From: CAIOZW01 sp049317725
GTDB lineage: Bacteria > Acidobacteriota > Blastocatellia > RBC074
Assembly (NCBI GenBank): GCA_049317725.1
Contig: JBMOHS010000049.1
Coordinates: 1 to 22,260, forward strand
Direction of reading: 5' to 3'
DNA length: 22,260 nucleotides
This document shows, piece by piece, positions 1 to 6,854 of this stretch. How positions within the stretch are numbered: position 1 is the stretch's first letter; the number at the start of each line of letters is the position of its first letter. The position numbers were made by a program, and so were the translations under genes. The notes under the pieces are model-generated. The model ran no database searches. It saw only the letters and a list, made by a program, of their open reading frames with translations, and had not been told where the DNA came from.

Positions 1-46
1 CCCAGGGCGTTGCCCTGGGCTGGTATGCGGTGTCCCTTCGGGACAC
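1..46. repeat. REP-like double-hairpin element (left copy)
   Basis: Two perfect hairpins lie 10 bp apart. Positions 1-8 and 12-19 pair (CCCAGGGC / GCCCTGGG, loop GTT). Positions 30-36 and 40-46 pair (GTGTCCC / GGGACAC, loop TTC). A similar pair occurs near 21579-21658. Elements with a CCC-GGG hairpin next to a CCTTCGGG-type hairpin are, from memory, common dispersed intergenic repeats in several Gram-negative phyla. The left boundary is cut by the window edge, so the element may be longer. Confidence 0.6.
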
Positions 47-116
47 GGGGAATGTACAAAGTTCAACCAGAGACAAAACTCGCGATTCGAGCCCGGGCTT
101 GATTAGTATTTGACGG

Positions 117-146
117 GACGAAGTGATAGTTGACGAAGTGGTAGTC
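117..146. repeat. Two-copy 15-bp tandem repeat
   Basis: GACGAAGTGATAGTT at 117-131 is followed directly by GACGAAGTGGTAGTC at 132-146, 13 of 15 identical, with a GACGCT start of a third unit. It lies in the 226-bp stretch between the left hairpin element and the mcmA2 start. I see no convincing -35/-10 pair there. The repeat may be a chance duplication or part of a regulatory leader. Confidence 0.4.
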
Positions 147-272
147 GACGCTGAGTGGCTGCCAAGTAACACAAAGATCACTGAAAAAATCGATCATCGA
201 GACCGCAACAATCTGATTTTTTGTCCAAAGTCCAGGGAGCCTCATCTCTGAGGCTCGTGGAAGGGAGACGGC

Positions 273-689
273 ATGAGCCAGTCGGAAACCAGAATCAGAG
301 TCCTCCTGGCCAAGCCAGGGTTGGATGGGCACGACCGGGGGGTCAAAGTGATCGCCCGCGCCTTGCGCGACGCCGGGATGGAGGTCATCTACACGGGCCT
401 TCGCCAAACCCCTGAGCAGATCGCCAACGCGGCCCTCCAGGAAGACGTACAGATCGTCGGACTGTCGATCCTCTCGGGAGCCCACCTGACGATCTTTCCG
501 CGGGTGTTGACGCTCATGCGGGAGCGAGGGCTGGAGGATGTGCTCCTCTTTGGCGGTGGGATCATCCCCGAGGAGGATATTCCGACCTTGAAAGAGATGG
601 GAGTCAACGAGATCTTTCTTCCGGGAACCTCGACCGAGACCATCATCGACTACATTCGTACGCACGTCCGACCCCGCCCTGCGCTTTGA
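273..689 (+). CDS. mcmA2: Cobalamin-binding small subunit of methylmalonyl-CoA (acyl-CoA) mutase
   Basis: This 138-residue protein is the stand-alone B12-binding domain of an acyl-CoA mutase. The family converts (R)-methylmalonyl-CoA and succinyl-CoA, or related branched acyl-CoAs, by a radical mechanism on adenosylcobalamin. The cobalamin-ligand motif DxHxxG is visible as DGHDRG near residue 19, after the typical start VLLAKPGLDGHD. The GLSILSGAH and GGGIIPEEDIP segments follow the Rossmann-like B12 fold. The length matches stand-alone small subunits of about 130-140 residues. The ATG has a good ribosome site (GGAAGGGA, about 7 bp upstream). No large subunit, MeaB GTPase or epimerase lies in the window, so its catalytic partner must be encoded elsewhere. 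A role in isobutyryl-CoA or hydroxyisobutyryl-CoA mutase is equally possible, because the small subunits look alike. Confidence 0.9.
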   Translation: MSQSETRIRVLLAKPGLDGHDRGVKVIARALRDAGMEVIYTGLRQTPEQIANAALQEDVQIVGLSILSGAHLTIFPRVLTLMRERGLEDVLLFGGGIIPEEDIPTLKEMGVNEIFLPGTSTETIIDYIRTHVRPRPAL

Positions 690-742
690 CGTGCGGGCTG
701 GGAGGATGGATTCAGGGTAGGCGAGGAGCTGTTGGATCCTAC

Positions 743-921
743 CTACTCACGACATCAATAAACTTCCCGGAGTCATATCTTCCTCTCGGTGATCTCTATG
801 TGGTGTGATCATCTCTTCCATTCTGACGTTGGTCGCTGGTTGACACGGCTCACACCCCAATCTTCTTCTCGGTGATCTCTGTGCCTCTGTAGTGCAATCA
901 TCTCTTCCTCACCGTGAGTAG
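743..921. repeat. Dispersed repeat element with terminal inverted repeats (copy 1)
   Basis: The element is bounded by CTACTCACG (743-751) and its exact reverse complement CGTGAGTAG (913-921). Inside are two imperfect units about 83 bp apart, built on CTTCTTCTCGGTGATCTCTG and then TGCAATCATCTCTTCC (ctcggt at 785 and 868). A related element lies at 14265-14553. Read on the minus strand the core is GAGGCACAGAGATCACCGAG, which resembles the CACAGAGGCACAGAG-type intergenic repeats that I recall from many bacterial genomes. It has no coding capacity. It fills most of the gap between mcmA2 and comF. Confidence 0.65.
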
Positions 922-965
922 TTACATTGAATCATCGTCGGGGTCATCCTCACCCTAACTGCATC

Positions 966-1000
966 TGCCACCCCTGCCACCCCTGCCACCCCGCCACCCC
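966..1000. repeat. 9-bp tandem repeat TGCCACCCC
   Basis: Three perfect copies of TGCCACCCC (966-974, 975-983, 984-992) are followed by a fourth copy lacking its first base (993-1000). The repeat lies just upstream of the chosen comF start. It would read as Cys-His-Pro repeats in the comF frame, but the strong ribosome site at 1023-1034 argues that it is not translated. Confidence 0.7.
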
Positions 1001-1037
1001 TGCACCAGTTTCATTTGAGCGAAAAGGAGGCAGGAGG

Positions 1038-1844
1038 ATGGAGAAACCTTGGGGAGGAAAGATGGGGGAGGGCGCGAGAAAGTGGGCGGAGCAGGTCAGC
1101 AGGAGGTGGGGATGGATCTGGGACTTTGGACTGGGGGTTCTCTATCCGGAGGAGTGTCGGGTCTGCGGAGGGCGGGTGGAGGAGTGGGCAGGCGGGGTGG
1201 CGTGTCGAGCCTGCTGGCAACGGATGGACGAGCGGAGAGCGCGCCTGCGTTGCTGTCAGCGCTGCGGGGGATGGCTGACGAAAGAGGACACACGTACCTG
1301 CCCGAACTGCCCGTTAGAGGGGGAAGGGGGACTGGTCGCGGCCCGTTCGGCGGGGCCTCACGAAGGGGCGCTGCGGGAGAGTGTCCTCTGGTTGAAGCGG
1401 CATCCGCGGATGGCGAGGCGAGTCCGGGAGTCACTCGGCACAGCGTGGCAGTTGCTGCCCGGGCGGGAGGGCGTCGAGGTGTTGATCCCGGTGCCGCTGC
1501 ACCCAACTCGGGAGCAGGAGCGGGGGTTCAATCAGGCCGAGGTGATGGCTCGTTGGCTGGGGCAGGAGACAGGGCTGCCGGTCGAGACGACCAGTCTGAT
1601 TCGGCGTCGTCCGACGGAGCGCCATCGCCTCGGGATGGGGCGGAGGGAACGGAGCCGTTCCCTCGAGGGTGCTTTTGTGGTTCGGGCGCCCCGACTGGTC
1701 GAGGGGCGATCGTTGCTCCTCGTCGACGATGTCATGACGACTGGCACAACGGCCCTGGCGATTGGCGAAACACTGCGCCAGGCAGGCGCCACGGCCGTTC
1801 GGCTGGTGACGCTCACTCGCGCATCGAGCGACCCGGCTCGTTGA
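1038..1844 (+). CDS. comF: ComF family phosphoribosyltransferase-like protein
   Basis: ComF proteins are linked to DNA uptake in naturally competent bacteria and carry a phosphoribosyltransferase fold; the exact reaction is unsettled. The 268-residue protein has the family layout. An N-terminal zinc-finger-like region has paired cysteines (CRVC at 40-43, CRAC at 56-59, CQRC at 73-76, CPNC at 88-91). The VPLHP..ERGFNQAE signature lies at about 152-168. The PRPP-binding loop LLLVDDVMTTGTT lies at about 226-238. I chose the ATG at 1038 because AAAAGGAGGCAGGAGG sits right before it. The frame stays open upstream to 927, but that part is the CHP tandem repeat. The last 32 bp overlap the end of dedA on the other strand. 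No other competence gene is seen nearby, so the role in uptake is by family only. Confidence 0.88.
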   Translation: MEKPWGGKMGEGARKWAEQVSRRWGWIWDFGLGVLYPEECRVCGGRVEEWAGGVACRACWQRMDERRARLRCCQRCGGWLTKEDTRTCPNCPLEGEGGLVAARSAGPHEGALRESVLWLKRHPRMARRVRESLGTAWQLLPGREGVEVLIPVPLHPTREQERGFNQAEVMARWLGQETGLPVETTSLIRRRPTERHRLGMGRRERSRSLEGAFVVRAPRLVEGRSLLLVDDVMTTGTTALAIGETLRQAGATAVRLVTLTRASSDPAR

Positions 1845-2484
1845 CCGCCTCGCTGCGCCGGGCACGCCAATACTCGATCACAGCCGGCAGAATCGAGAGC
1901 ACGATGATCGCCAGGATCACCAGGGTAAAGTTGCGCTTGACGATCGGGATATTCCCAAACCAGAATCCTGCCGCCACAAAGAGAACGATCCAAATCACTC
2001 CACCGACGACGTTGTAGAGCAGAAACCGGCCATAACTCATCCGTCCAATCCCCGCAACGAACGGGGCAAAGGTGCGAATGATCGGCATGAAACGAGCGAG
2101 GATGATCGTCTTTCCGCCATACTTTTCGTAGAAGCGGTGGGTACGTTCGAGGTGTTCGCGATTGAGCCACCGGGACTGGTTACTGGTAAAGATCCGCGGC
2201 CCGATCGAATGCCCAATCCAGTAGTTGACCGTATCACCGAGGATCGCGGCGATGATCAGGAGGATCGAGATCCAGTAGACGTCGAGGGCCCCGGTCGAGG
2301 TGAGAGCGCCGATGGCAAAGAGCAGGGAGTCGCCGGGCAGGAAAGGCATCAGAACCAAGCCTGTCTCGCAGAAGATGATCAGGAAGAGAATGGCGTACGT
2401 CCAACCACCAAATTTCGTGACGAGATCGACGAGATAGCGGTCGAGGTGCAGGATCAGATCGATGAGTTGAGTCAGAAGTTCCAT
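1813..2484 (-). CDS. DedA family inner-membrane protein
   Basis: DedA/SNARE-associated proteins are polytopic inner-membrane proteins, some of which act as undecaprenyl-phosphate or phospholipid translocases and support envelope homeostasis. The 223-residue protein starts MELLTQLIDL and has several hydrophobic spans. Family marks are the ETGLVLMPFLPGDSLL segment with an acidic residue and PGD, and ARFMPIIRTFAPFVAGIG with the conserved arginines. The start at 2484 is preferred because it lies 17 bp after the pcm stop and gives a normal length. An upstream in-frame start at 2547 would run into pcm. The ribosome site is weak (CAAGG), so coupling to pcm is likely. It is probably the last gene of a surE-pcm-dedA operon, and it ends inside the 3' end of comF. 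Confidence 0.88.
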   Translation of the reverse strand: MELLTQLIDLILHLDRYLVDLVTKFGGWTYAILFLIIFCETGLVLMPFLPGDSLLFAIGALTSTGALDVYWISILLIIAAILGDTVNYWIGHSIGPRIFTSNQSRWLNREHLERTHRFYEKYGGKTIILARFMPIIRTFAPFVAGIGRMSYGRFLLYNVVGGVIWIVLFVAAGFWFGNIPIVKRNFTLVILAIIVLSILPAVIEYWRARRSEAVNEPGRSMRE

Positions 2485-2501
2485 AGAGACCTTGAGGGGG
2501 A

Positions 2502-3188
2502 CTATTTCTCCCAGGCAAATTTGCCGATCAGTCGGACGAATTGGCAAGGGCCGAAGTCGGTAGTATCGAACCCTTCCGCAGTGCGGGTGACCCGAAGCAA
2601 ACGTTGTGGTCCATCCTGTCCAGTGGGGCTGGTCAGAGCGACGGGAATGACGAGCTGGCCGCCGATCTCGAGTTGGTCGAGGAGCGGTTGCGGGATGCGA
2701 GGAGCCCCGGCGGTCACGAGGATCGCCTGAAAGGGGGCAAAGGCTGACCAGCCGAGCGTGCCGTCAAAGCAGCGGACCGTGGCATTGGCGATGGCGAGGG
2801 CGCGGAGGCGGCGGTCCGCTTCGCGGGCCAGCTCGGGAATCCGCTCCAGCGAGAAGACCTGTGCGGCGAGCGCAGCCAGCACGGCTGTCTGATAGCCCGA
2901 TCCAGCGCCAACTTCGAGGACCCGATCACCCGGCTTAAGGCCGAGCAGCTCGGTCTGGCGCGCGACCATGGCGGGTTGGGAGATCGTCTGGTCAGCGGCG
3001 AGCGGCAGGGCGTGATCCCCGTAGGCCAGCCCCTGAAGGGCTTCTGGGACGAAGAGGTGTCGCGGCACGGTTGCCATCGCCGCGAGGACCCGCTCGTCCC
3101 GGATCTGATGATGGGCCCGGAGGTGGTCGACCATGGTGGCGCGCTCGCGAAGCCACCGGGGGCTTTCCCGCACCGGATCAGGAGGCAT
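2502..3188 (-). CDS. pcm: Protein-L-isoaspartate O-methyltransferase
   Basis: Pcm uses S-adenosylmethionine to methylate L-isoaspartyl residues in aged proteins and so starts their repair in the cytoplasm. The 228-residue protein has the family's DQTISQP substrate loop (66-72) and the SAM motif I VLEVGAGSGYQ (90-100). After these come the VFSLERIPELA segment and the motif around FQAILVTAGAPRIPQPLLDQL. The ATG at 3188 lies inside the last codons of surE (11-bp overlap), which points to translational coupling. The surE-pcm pair is a classic combination for long-term survival. Length is close to the usual 205-230. Confidence 0.94.
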   Translation of the reverse strand: MPPDPVRESPRWLRERATMVDHLRAHHQIRDERVLAAMATVPRHLFVPEALQGLAYGDHALPLAADQTISQPAMVARQTELLGLKPGDRVLEVGAGSGYQTAVLAALAAQVFSLERIPELAREADRRLRALAIANATVRCFDGTLGWSAFAPFQAILVTAGAPRIPQPLLDQLEIGGQLVIPVALTSPTGQDGPQRLLRVTRTAEGFDTTDFGPCQFVRLIGKFAWEK

Positions 3189-3939
3189 GGGCGGAGATCC
3201 CCGGCAGAGCCCCTTCGGATCGTTGCAGGCGCTCCAGCAATTGGTAGTCGGTCATGTCCAAGCGGAGGGGAGTGATCGAGACCTGCCCCTGGGCGATCGC
3301 CTCGAAGTCGCAGCCCGGGTCCTGTTTCCAGGAGACAATCTGCTCGCCGATCCAATAGTAGCCCTTCCCGCGAGGATCGACGCCTTCCTGAATTCGGACT
3401 TCGGCCATCTTGATCCCCTGGTGGGTGAAGCGTGCGCCCTGAATCTCGCCAACCGGCACGTTGACATTGAGGATCGTCCCGAGGGGGAGTCCCTCGCGCA
3501 GGACCTTCTCGGTCAGTTGCGCGGCAAAGCGGGCAGCGGGCCGAAAATCTCCTTCGCGAGCGGTGAGGCTGACGGCGATGCCGGGCAAGCGAAAGACAGC
3601 GGCTTCGAGAGCTCCGGCGACGGTGCCGGAGTAGGTGACATCGTCGCCGAGATTGGCTCCGTGGTTGATGCCCGAGACGACGATGTCGGGCCGTTCCGGC
3701 AAGATCTTGGTGAGGGCCAGCGTGATACAGTCGGTCGGAGTTCCATCGACTGTGTAGCGCCGATCGTCGATCTGCCGAACGCGCAGCGGTCGTGTCAAGG
3801 TGAGGCTGTGGGCCGTGGCGCTCTGCTCCGAGGCCGGGGCAACCACGACAATCTCCCCCACTTCACTGAGCGCTTCCGTCAGCGCGGCAATCCCCTCGGA
3901 AAAGTAGCCATCGTCATTGGTGATCAGGATCTTGGGCAA
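3178..3939 (-). CDS. surE: 5'/3'-nucleotidase SurE
   Basis: SurE is a metal-dependent phosphatase acting on nucleoside monophosphates and related substrates, linked to stationary-phase survival. The 253-residue protein opens LPKILITNDDG, with the metal-binding NDD at residues 8-10. It keeps ASEQSATAHSLTL and the signature SGINHGANLGDDVTYSGTVAGALEA. The start is read as TTG at 3939, because homologues begin exactly at M-x-KILITNDDG and GTGAGG stands about 7 bp upstream. A GTG at 3951 and an ATG at 3999 are open alternatives. It is the first gene of surE-pcm-dedA and is divergent from the permease at 4227, with 287 bp between them. Confidence 0.93.
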   Translation of the reverse strand: MPKILITNDDGYFSEGIAALTEALSEVGEIVVVAPASEQSATAHSLTLTRPLRVRQIDDRRYTVDGTPTDCITLALTKILPERPDIVVSGINHGANLGDDVTYSGTVAGALEAAVFRLPGIAVSLTAREGDFRPAARFAAQLTEKVLREGLPLGTILNVNVPVGEIQGARFTHQGIKMAEVRIQEGVDPRGKGYYWIGEQIVSWKQDPGCDFEAIAQGQVSITPLRLDMTDYQLLERLQRSEGALPGISAHAS

Positions 3940-4164
3940 AACTGTCCTCACTTTTGTCAGATACGAAGGTTGGCTCCCGCTCAGTGGACTTTCCGGCAAC
4001 GCGTGAGCACCAGATTGGCGGGCCCGACGGGGAGCGGACTACAGAAGAGCAAGCTTTTACATTACCCATTCGGCCGCGCCGCCGCAAGAGCCAGCCTGAG
4101 ATCGCCTTCGCGTCAAAGTGGAAGGGGAGCAAAAGGGCGGCATGTGGATCGATGGGGGGGCGAG

Positions 4165-4193
4165 TAGGCAAGGAGGGGGGAATCCTTTATGAT
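4165..4193 (+). promoter_or_regulatory. Candidate sigma-70-type promoter for the permease operon
   Basis: TAGGCA (4165-4170) and TATGAT (4188-4193) are separated by 17 bp. The -10 has five of six consensus bases and the -35 has four. A transcript would start near 4200 and give a leader of about 27 nt before the ATG at 4227. The remaining part of the 3940-4226 intergenic region shows nothing I can name. The surE promoter should lie there on the other strand but I could not pick it out. Confidence 0.4.
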
Positions 4194-4226
4194 TCGACCG
4201 GGCATTGGAGATACCGTGGGGGGGAT

Positions 4227-5336
4227 ATGGTCTTTCGTGAAGCCTGGAAAATCCGAGCCATCACTTGGCAGGTCACCATCACCGTGGCAGGAATGGCGGT
4301 GGCCATCTGGCTGGTCTATGCCCTGCGGTTGATCCTGCTGCTCCTGGCCTTGACGGTTCTCTTCACCTATCTGCTTCGGCCCCTGGTCGACGGTCTGGAA
4401 GTACCAGGCAGGCGCTGGGGCGCGAGGCGGCGAATCCCCCGATCATTGGCGATTCTACTGGTCTACGCCGGATTGCTGATCGGGCTGGGAGCGATCGTCG
4501 AGCAGGTCCTGCCGGTAGTCGCGGATCAGATCAGCAGTGTTGTCGACAATCTCCCGGGCTATGCACGAGACTTGGACCGGGCCTTGAAACAGCTTGCTTC
4601 CCTGCCGGCCCGCTACCGGCTTCCCCTGGCTTGGCGGCAATGGCTGGCTGGATTGATCAACGAGCTTCCCCAGCAGTTCTTCTCCTCGTTGCAACTCGTC
4701 GCGACCCGAACGTTGGAGCTGAGCCTCTACCTGCCTTGGCTGGTGCTGATTCCAGTGATCGGCTTCTTCCTGTTGCGGGATGGGAGACGACTCCAGCACT
4801 TCGTTCTGGCGTCCTTTCCAGAGGCTGACCGGCGACATCGGTGGGGTCTGTTCCTCGAAGACATCAGCCACACACTGGCCTCGTACGTGCGGGCGCAGGT
4901 GCTGGCCTCTCTGCTGGTGGGAACGATCTCGGGGGTTGGGCTCTGGCTGCTCGGGCTCTCTTATCCCCTGCTCTTGGGAATTCTCGCGGGTCTCTTCGAG
5001 TGGGTCCCAGTCCTCGGACCAGCCCTGCTGCTCGGCCTCGCCGTCACGGCGGCGAGCTTCAGCTCATGGGAACTCGCCGCGTTGGTCGCGGGGTTTTTGT
5101 TGCTCTTTCGGGTGGTCCACGACTATCTGATCTATCCCCGACTGGTCAGCGAAGGATTGAAGATGCATCCCTTGCTGGTCATCCTCGCGATCGTTTGTGG
5201 AGCAGAGCTGGGAGGAGCGATCGGAATCTTCCTCTCGATCCCGCTGGCGGCCCTTCTCCTGGTAGGATGGGAACACTGGCGCGACCTCCGCGCTGCGCCA
5301 ATTCGGACCGAAGACGAAGACGAGGAGGTGCCATGA
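4227..5336 (+). CDS. AI-2E family transporter (PF01594-type permease)
   Basis: This 369-residue polytopic membrane protein belongs to the AI-2E/TqsA/PerM superfamily. Members include autoinducer-2 exporters, PerM-like proteins and sodium/proton antiporters, so the substrate cannot be named. A first helix pair (ITWQVTITVAGMAVAIWLVY and LRLILLLLALTVLFTYLLRP) is followed by a soluble segment (about residues 95-170). The C-terminal half holds the typical glycine-rich helices, including GLFEWVPVLGPALLLGLAV, and the HDYLIYPRLVSEGLKMHPLL region. The open frame begins at 3954, but the ATG at 4227 follows GTGGGGGGGAT and gives the usual length. The stop overlaps the next gene's start (ATGA), so the two are co-translated. 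Confidence 0.88.
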   Translation: MVFREAWKIRAITWQVTITVAGMAVAIWLVYALRLILLLLALTVLFTYLLRPLVDGLEVPGRRWGARRRIPRSLAILLVYAGLLIGLGAIVEQVLPVVADQISSVVDNLPGYARDLDRALKQLASLPARYRLPLAWRQWLAGLINELPQQFFSSLQLVATRTLELSLYLPWLVLIPVIGFFLLRDGRRLQHFVLASFPEADRRHRWGLFLEDISHTLASYVRAQVLASLLVGTISGVGLWLLGLSYPLLLGILAGLFEWVPVLGPALLLGLAVTAASFSSWELAALVAGFLLLFRVVHDYLIYPRLVSEGLKMHPLLVILAIVCGAELGGAIGIFLSIPLAALLLVGWEHWRDLRAAPIRTEDEDEEVP

Positions 5337-5701
5337 CACAGGTGGAAGAGGGGGGGGAGATCTGGCCAACGGATCGGGAATCGCTCGAGCAGGCGTGCGA
5401 ATTGACGTTCTTTGTCGCCGGTGGTCCGGGGGGACAACACCGGAATCGGGTCGAGACCGGAGTCCGCCTGACGCATCGACCGACGGGGCTGGTGGTCACG
5501 GCTACCGAAAGACGATCGCAGTCGGCCAATCGCGAGGTCGCCTTCGAACGTCTGGCACGCAAACTCGAAGCGCGACAGCAGATCCGCAAACCCCGTCGGC
5601 CAACGCGCCCCACCGGAGCGTCAAAAGCGCGACGACGGTTGGCGAAGACGATTCAGGGAGAGCGCAAAAAAGGCCGTCGAACTCCAATCCAAGACGAATG
5701 A
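5333..5701 (+). CDS. Peptide chain release factor-like protein (GGQ domain, ribosome rescue type)
   Basis: The 122-residue protein consists of a release-factor catalytic domain and a basic tail, without the stop-codon-reading domain. GGPGGQ lies at about residues 30-35, with the catalytic GGQ at 33-35. It continues HRNRVETGVRLTHRPTGLVV, as in the small stand-alone release factors related to ArfB and C12orf65. The C-terminus (PRRPTRPTGASKARRRLAKT) is strongly basic, like the ArfB tail that enters the empty mRNA channel. Expected role: hydrolysis of peptidyl-tRNA on stalled ribosomes. The start ATG overlaps the permease stop and has GAGGAGGTG upstream. It sits before rlmN, another ribosome-directed gene. 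It is not classical ArfB, since GGQ is followed by HRN rather than HVN. Confidence 0.82.
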   Translation: MTQVEEGGEIWPTDRESLEQACELTFFVAGGPGGQHRNRVETGVRLTHRPTGLVVTATERRSQSANREVAFERLARKLEARQQIRKPRRPTRPTGASKARRRLAKTIQGERKKGRRTPIQDE

Positions 5702-5739
5702 CCCGACCATTGGTCGAGCATTCCTCCCGGCTTCGCGAT

Positions 5740-5769
5740 TTCGCATCGACTCCCCTGTTGGGCTATCAT
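5740..5769 (+). promoter_or_regulatory. Weak candidate promoter for rlmN-nadB
   Basis: TTCGCA (5740-5745) and TATCAT (5764-5769) are 18 bp apart in the 76-bp gap before rlmN. The predicted start of transcription would fall at or next to the first ATG (5778). No ribosome site is visible before that ATG, so the message could be leaderless or almost so. The match is modest and may be chance. Confidence 0.28.
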
Positions 5770-5777
5770 ACCAAACC

Positions 5778-6854
5778 ATGATGATGTTGCTAGGAAAGAC
5801 CCAGTCCGAACTGGTGGAATGGATGGAGAGCCTGGGAGAGGCCCCCTACCGGGGACGCCAACTCTACCGCGCCATCTACGACCGTCGCGTCGTCGACCTT
5901 GGGCTGGTGACAGAGTTTGCACGCCCCCTGCGAGATCGGCTGATCCGGGAAGCGGTCATCTGTGAGACGACGATTGCGCGTTCGTTCCACGCCGCGGATG
6001 GCACTCGCCGCTACCTGCTGCGGCTTGGGGATGGACGCGAGGCCGAGGCCGTCTTTATGCCAGAAGAGCGACGGGACACGATCTGTCTCAGCTGCCAAGT
6101 TGGCTGTGCCGTCGGCTGCACCTTCTGCATGACCGCTCAGCTCGGCATCCGGCGCAACATGACCGCCGGGGAGATTCTCTCCCAGGTAACCCTCGTGCTC
6201 AACGAAGTGTATGGAAGCGGCGAGCCCCTGCCTCACGGGACCAACCTCGTCTTCATGGGCATGGGCGAGAGCTTCCTCAACTACGACGAGGTGCTCAAGG
6301 CCATTCGCCTGCTGGCCGACCCGCAAGGGTTGGCGATCAGCCCGAAGCGGGTGACCGTCTCGACGTCGGGAATCGTGCCGCGGATCTACGATTTTGCCCA
6401 GGAGCCGATCCGGCCAAGACTGGCGATCTCGCTCTCGGGAACGACGGATGAGCAGCGTGGGTCGTTGATGCCGATCAACCGAAAATACCCCTTGGCGATG
6501 TTGCTTCAGGCGTGTCGGGACTACCCCTTACAGGACCGGGAGCGATTGACCTTCGAGTATGTGCTGCTCGAGGGCATCAACGACAGCGACGCGGACGCGA
6601 GGCGGCTGGTCGGGCTTCTCCAGGGAATCCGGGCGAAGGTCAACCTGATTCCCCACAACCCGGCCCCGGAGCTGCCCTACTGCGCCTCGTCGATGGAGCG
6701 GACCTTGGCATTCCAGCAGATCCTCGTCGGGAGTGGGCTGTCAGCCTTTTTGCGGCGCCCAAGGGGACAAGAGATCTCGGCGGCTTGTGGCCAGCTCGCC
6801 GCACGGCAGGAGGCCGGAGCGGGAGCTGCCGCGCGGGAGGGTGCAAGCGAATGA
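5778..6854 (+). CDS. rlmN: 23S rRNA (adenine(2503)-C2)-methyltransferase, dual-specificity RlmN
   Basis: RlmN is a radical-SAM enzyme that methylates C2 of A2503 in 23S rRNA and A37 in some tRNAs. The 358-residue protein has the cluster motif CxxxCxxC at C110, C114 and C117. It also has the upstream C103 and the C-terminal C337 (SAACGQL), which is the cysteine that carries the transient methyl group in this family. SISGIVPRIYDFA-like and ISLSGTTDEQRGSLMPINRKYPL segments are typical. One oddity is GMGESFLN where the family usually has GMGEPLLN. The start is ambiguous among three consecutive ATGs (5778, 5781, 5784), and no clear ribosome site precedes them. The stop overlaps the nadB start (ATGA). 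Confidence 0.93.
   Translation: MMMLLGKTQSELVEWMESLGEAPYRGRQLYRAIYDRRVVDLGLVTEFARPLRDRLIREAVICETTIARSFHAADGTRRYLLRLGDGREAEAVFMPEERRDTICLSCQVGCAVGCTFCMTAQLGIRRNMTAGEILSQVTLVLNEVYGSGEPLPHGTNLVFMGMGESFLNYDEVLKAIRLLADPQGLAISPKRVTVSTSGIVPRIYDFAQEPIRPRLAISLSGTTDEQRGSLMPINRKYPLAMLLQACRDYPLQDRERLTFEYVLLEGINDSDADARRLVGLLQGIRAKVNLIPHNPAPELPYCASSMERTLAFQQILVGSGLSAFLRRPRGQEISAACGQLAARQEAGAGAAAREGASE

Noticed and set aside
743..921. Possible CRISPR array or attachment site
   Set aside because: The repeats are only two imperfect units per locus, without regular spacers, and no cas or integrase gene is near.
927..1037. N-terminal extension of comF with CHPCHPCHP
   Set aside because: It is produced by a tandem DNA repeat, and a much better ribosome site lies before the ATG at 1038.
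3133..4167. 344-residue open frame on the plus strand over surE
   Set aside because: Antisense shadow; SurE on the minus strand keeps all family motifs.
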